64,000 nt of DNA, from assembly GCF_900104145.1 (NCBI RefSeq), contig NZ_FNLB01000006.1, positions 1,943,001 to 2,007,000 on the forward strand. The letters are read 5' to 3'. Position 1 is the first letter of the stretch, and every line of letters starts with the position of its first letter. The position numbers were made by a program, and so were the translations under genes. Below the pieces are notes generated by a model. It saw nothing but the letters and a program-made list of their open reading frames with translations, was not told the origin of the DNA and did not search any database. Below, in pieces: positions 61,541 through 64,000 of this stretch. Source of the stretch: Pseudovibrio sp. Tun.PSC04-5.I4. Lineage in GTDB: Bacteria; Pseudomonadota; Alphaproteobacteria; Rhizobiales; Stappiaceae.

Positions 61541-61606
61541 GTCATCCTCCGGATATTCCTGTTTGCGCAAAGCACAAATTAAATGCTGTTAGAAATAGGG
61601 TCTGGT

Positions 61607-62746
61607 TCAAGCTTTCATCATCTCACGCGCCACAATAACGCGCATAATCTCATTGGTGCCTTCCAGAATCTGGTGCACCCGCAAATCACGTAGATAACGC
61701 TCAAGGGGATAATCTTTCAAATAACCGTAGCCACCGTGGATCTGCAACGCCTCGTTGACAACCTTAAAACCGGTATCCGTTGCAAGGCGTTTGGCCATCG
61801 CTGCCATCTTGGTCGCCTGAGGATCCTTCTTGTCCAGAAGGCTTGCCGCTTTATGCAAAAGCAACCGCGCAGATTCCAACTCCGTCGCCATATCCGCAAT
61901 TTTGAACTGCAAGGCCTGAAACTGAGCCAGCGCACGACCAAACTGCTTGCGCTCCCCCATGTATTGCAAAGCCCGGTCCAGACAGAACTGAGCGCCCCCC
62001 AAAGAACAGGCACCGATATTCAGGCGGCCTCCATCAAGACCCGCCATCGCGATGCTAAAGCCTTGCCCCTCATCGCCAACAAGATTCTCAACCGGAACAC
62101 GACAATCCTCAAAGATCACCTGCGCTGTTGGCTGACTACACCAACCAAGTTTGTGCTCATTGGCCCCAAACGACAGACCGGGCGCATCTTTTTCAACCAC
62201 AATGCAGGAAATACCCTTCGGGCCGTCTTCGCCCGTACGCACCATACACACATAGATATCCGAAACACCGCCACCGGAGATGAACGACTTGGACCCATTG
62301 ATCACATAATGATCGCCATCCCGCACAGCTCGCGTTCGCAAAGACGCCGCATCCGAGCCAGCACCGGGCTCAGTCAAACAGTAACTTGCAATACTTTCCA
62401 TGGAACATAGATCAGGCAGAAACTTCCGGCGCAGCTCATCGCTGCCATACCGGTCCAGCATTCCCGCAGCCATGTTGTGAATGGAAAGGAAAGCAGAGGT
62501 GGAAACACATCCTTTGGAGAGTTCTTCAAAAATCAACGCCCCATCCAGACGCCCAAGCTGGGAACCGCCCACATCCTCGCGGACATAAAGCCCACCAAGA
62601 CCCAACGCAGCAGCCTTACGCAGCACATCCACCGGGAAATGAGATTTGGCATCCCACTCAGCCGCGAATGGTGCCATTTCATCGCGTGCAAAATCTGCAG
62701 CCATGTCAACAAACGCGCGTTGATCTTCGTTCAGTTCAAAATCCAT
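61607..62746 (-). CDS. acyl-CoA dehydrogenase, isobutyryl-CoA dehydrogenase-like
   Basis: 380 aa FAD enzyme. Motifs: YCLTEPGAGSDAASLRT, INGSKSFISGGGVSD, KLGWCSQPTAQVIFEDCRVP, IHGGYGYLKDYPLERYLRD, LEGTNEIMRVIVAREM. SIHNMAAGML and the C-terminal GTNEIMR region fit the ACAD8/IBD group (valine branch). The ATG at 62746 has GGAGG 9 nt upstream; ATG 62755 does not fit. First gene of the valine operon. No methylmalonate-semialdehyde dehydrogenase (mmsA) is in the window. Confidence 0.95.
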   Translation of the reverse strand: MDFELNEDQRAFVDMAADFARDEMAPFAAEWDAKSHFPVDVLRKAAALGLGGLYVREDVGGSQLGRLDGALIFEELSKGCVSTSAFLSIHNMAAGMLDRYGSDELRRKFLPDLCSMESIASYCLTEPGAGSDAASLRTRAVRDGDHYVINGSKSFISGGGVSDIYVCMVRTGEDGPKGISCIVVEKDAPGLSFGANEHKLGWCSQPTAQVIFEDCRVPVENLVGDEGQGFSIAMAGLDGGRLNIGACSLGGAQFCLDRALQYMGERKQFGRALAQFQALQFKIADMATELESARLLLHKAASLLDKKDPQATKMAAMAKRLATDTGFKVVNEALQIHGGYGYLKDYPLERYLRDLRVHQILEGTNEIMRVIVAREMMKA

Positions 62747-63253
62747 GGAACCCATCCTCCCAACTGACAGCCTCCCAAAACCGTCAGCGCAAATTATAAG
62801 GGTACTGCAAGTGTGAAGTACCCAATCTCCAAAATAGTTGGGTCAATCGGTAGCCGCGCACAAAACCTGCGTCAATTCTCGGAAAGACCAAGATAAGACC
62901 AATTGGCCATGCAAAATTGCAATGCATACACAACAACGCAGTGAAAACGCATTCCTTTCAAACCAACGCACCATTCCTCGCAAACACTGAGAATCATTTG
63001 AGACATAATTCGAATCTGTAGTTGCTCCCGTTTTAAGGGCTTCTCATGGATTTGACCGGTAATATTCCACCACTAAATAAAGGAGGTGAGCAAAACCCAT
63101 GCGCAGACCCTAAGAACCACTGGAACACCGAAATATTTTGCGTTTTATCAAGCAACTCCACCGTGCTATCTGACATCAAACAATATAGAAGTTCTAAGCA
63201 AGCCACACGCTTGCAAAAAAACGCCAAATAAACAGTCATTCAGGTGAGTAATT
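62747..63253. other. intergenic region between the valine operon and hemB
   Basis: About 500 bp of divergent promoter region. A plus-strand frame of 61 codons (63046-63231) is not supported. A perfect AAGGAGGTGA Shine-Dalgarno at 63080-63089 stands upstream of a 4-codon frame (63099-63113). HemB has its own site (AGGTGAG, 6 nt before its ATG). Confidence 0.5.
63099..63113 (+). other. tiny 4-codon ORF behind a perfect Shine-Dalgarno
   Basis: ATG CGC AGA CCC TAA (Met-Arg-Arg-Pro) starts 12 nt after a full-strength AAGGAGG. Spacing is long. It could be a ribosome standby or leader element for hemB, 141 bp downstream, or mere coincidence. Confidence 0.25.
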
Positions 63254-64000
63254 ATGTCGTTTGCCAGAGAATCGCATTCTTCCATGGACATGAACCAGAT
63301 TTTGAACGGCCGCAGAATGCGCCGCAATCGCTCCAGCGACTGGTCACGCCGCTTAATCCGAGAAAATACTCTTACCGTCGACGATTTGATCTGGCCGATC
63401 TTTCTCATTGATGGGGTCAATAAAACCGAAGCCATCTCATCCATGCCCGGTGTAGAGCGTTACTCCGTAGATATGGCAGTTCGCGCCGCAGAACAGGCCG
63501 CTGAACTGGGTATTCCGGTTATTGCTTTATTCCCCAACACCGATCCCGGCTTGCGCGATGAAATGGGCACCGAAGCGCTCAACCCGGCTAACCTCACCTG
63601 CCGCGCCCTCCGCGCTATTAAAGCAGAAGGCTTTCCGGTCGGTTTGATGACAGACGTTGCACTCGACCCCTACACATCTCACGGTCACGATGGCCTGATG
63701 TCCGGTGATACCATCATCAACGATGAAACCGTAGATCAGCTGTGCCGTCAGTCACTTATTCAAGCCGAGGCAGGCGCGGATATCATCGCCCCCTCCGATA
63801 TGATGGATGGCCGCATTGGCTCCATCCGCGTTGCACTGGATGGCGCGGGCTATGACAACCTGCAAATCATGGCGTACTCCGCAAAATACGCCTCCGCCTT
63901 CTATGGTCCATTCCGCGATGCGGTTGGCTCCAACGCAAATCTTGTTGGCGACAAAAGAACTTACCAGATGGACCCGGCCAACTCAGACGAAGCTTTGAAA
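63254..64000 (+). CDS. hemB: delta-aminolevulinic acid dehydratase (porphobilinogen synthase), N-terminal part
   Basis: The gene runs off the right edge (249 codons seen). It condenses two ALA to porphobilinogen for heme synthesis. The sequence starts MSFARESHSSMDMNQILNGR, continues RRNRSSDWSRRLIRENTLT, LIWPIFLIDG, PVIALFPNTDP and AGADIIAPSDMMDGRIG, as in HemB. The segment LMTDVALDPYTSHGHDGL lacks the zinc-binding three-Cys cluster of some HemB types (the position has DPYTSHGHDG), suggesting the Mg-dependent form. Start supported by AGGTGAG. Confidence 0.95.
   Translation, partial: MSFARESHSSMDMNQILNGRRMRRNRSSDWSRRLIRENTLTVDDLIWPIFLIDGVNKTEAISSMPGVERYSVDMAVRAAEQAAELGIPVIALFPNTDPGLRDEMGTEALNPANLTCRALRAIKAEGFPVGLMTDVALDPYTSHGHDGLMSGDTIINDETVDQLCRQSLIQAEAGADIIAPSDMMDGRIGSIRVALDGAGYDNLQIMAYSAKYASAFYGPFRDAVGSNANLVGDKRTYQMDPANSDEALK

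Noticed and set aside
63046..63231. 61-aa plus-strand frame before hemB
   Set aside because: No family resemblance and its ATG has no good ribosome-binding site; the perfect SD lies inside it rather than ahead of it.
1..64000. CRISPR arrays, rRNA genes, insertion sequences
   Set aside because: No regularly spaced direct repeats, rRNA-like blocks or transposase genes were recognised on reading the window.

Overview
The window reads as a chromosomal segment of a marine-type alphaproteobacterium. Gene content and order fit the Hyphomicrobiales/Stappiaceae (Pseudovibrio-like): alaC-hom-glpX, plsX-fabH-ihfA-merR, glyA-nrdR-ribD-ribE-ribH-nusB-thiL, ctaA next to a DUF2842 gene, CBP3-like/DUF177 facing bamE, and an LdtR-type MarR regulator near an L,D-transpeptidase. 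The lineage is inferred from gene order and protein families, not from a marker-gene search. Most of the DNA is ordinary, densely packed core genome. No rRNA, CRISPR array, transposase or obvious insertion sequence was found. Two genes run off the ends: an M3 metallopeptidase on the left and hemB on the right.

Layout. 1-8.3 kb: M3 peptidase end, DUF423 protein, GNAT, recJ, and an alaC-hom-glpX amino-acid/gluconeogenesis operon, then a small lipoprotein. 8.9-15 kb: class I PHA synthase phaC with a DUF6653 membrane protein, two adjacent methyltransferase genes, ribosomal rplM-rpsI, and an orphan membrane protein. 15.5-22.7 kb: a 10-repeat LRR protein, a small secreted Cys protein, a PaaI thioesterase, an ECH/74-aa/DUF3052-CoA-binding operon, metY behind a structured leader, and ctaA/DUF2842. 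22.7-32.5 kb: an exopolysaccharide locus (deacetylase, CelD-like GNAT, GumC/Wzz co-polymerase with a degenerate kinase tail, Wza-like exporter, GT4, phosphoglycosyl transferase, Wzy/O-antigen ligase-like protein), followed by tRNA-Pro(GGG). 32.9-40.6 kb: an exported amidohydrolase, a small phage-like lysis cassette (GH108 lysozyme plus DUF2793), a MazG-like protein, and a 1020-aa APH-M23-aminotransferase fusion divergent from an Lrp/AsnC regulator.

40.7-56.3 kb is core: merR, ihfA, fabH, plsX, DUF177, CBP3-like chaperone, bamE, a thioesterase, the proton pyrophosphatase hppA, an MFS transporter, the thiL-nusB-ribH-ribE-ribD riboflavin/thiamine group, nrdR, glyA and a DUF6898 protein. 56.4-64 kb: an L,D-transpeptidase and its probable regulator ldtR, a valine-catabolism operon (acyl-CoA dehydrogenase, 3-hydroxyisobutyryl-CoA hydrolase, DUF6163 membrane protein, mmsB), and hemB.

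The more unusual items are the three-domain APH-M23-aminotransferase protein, a DUF3052-CoA-binding fusion with a near-miss stop at the junction, the regular LRR protein, the GumC-like protein with a long acidic linker and no Walker A, a possible pseudoknotted metY leader, an 18-bp motif shared by the ldtP and ldtR upstream regions, and the isolated lysozyme/DUF2793 pair. I found no clear multi-gene defence or secretion system that would count as a wholly new system.
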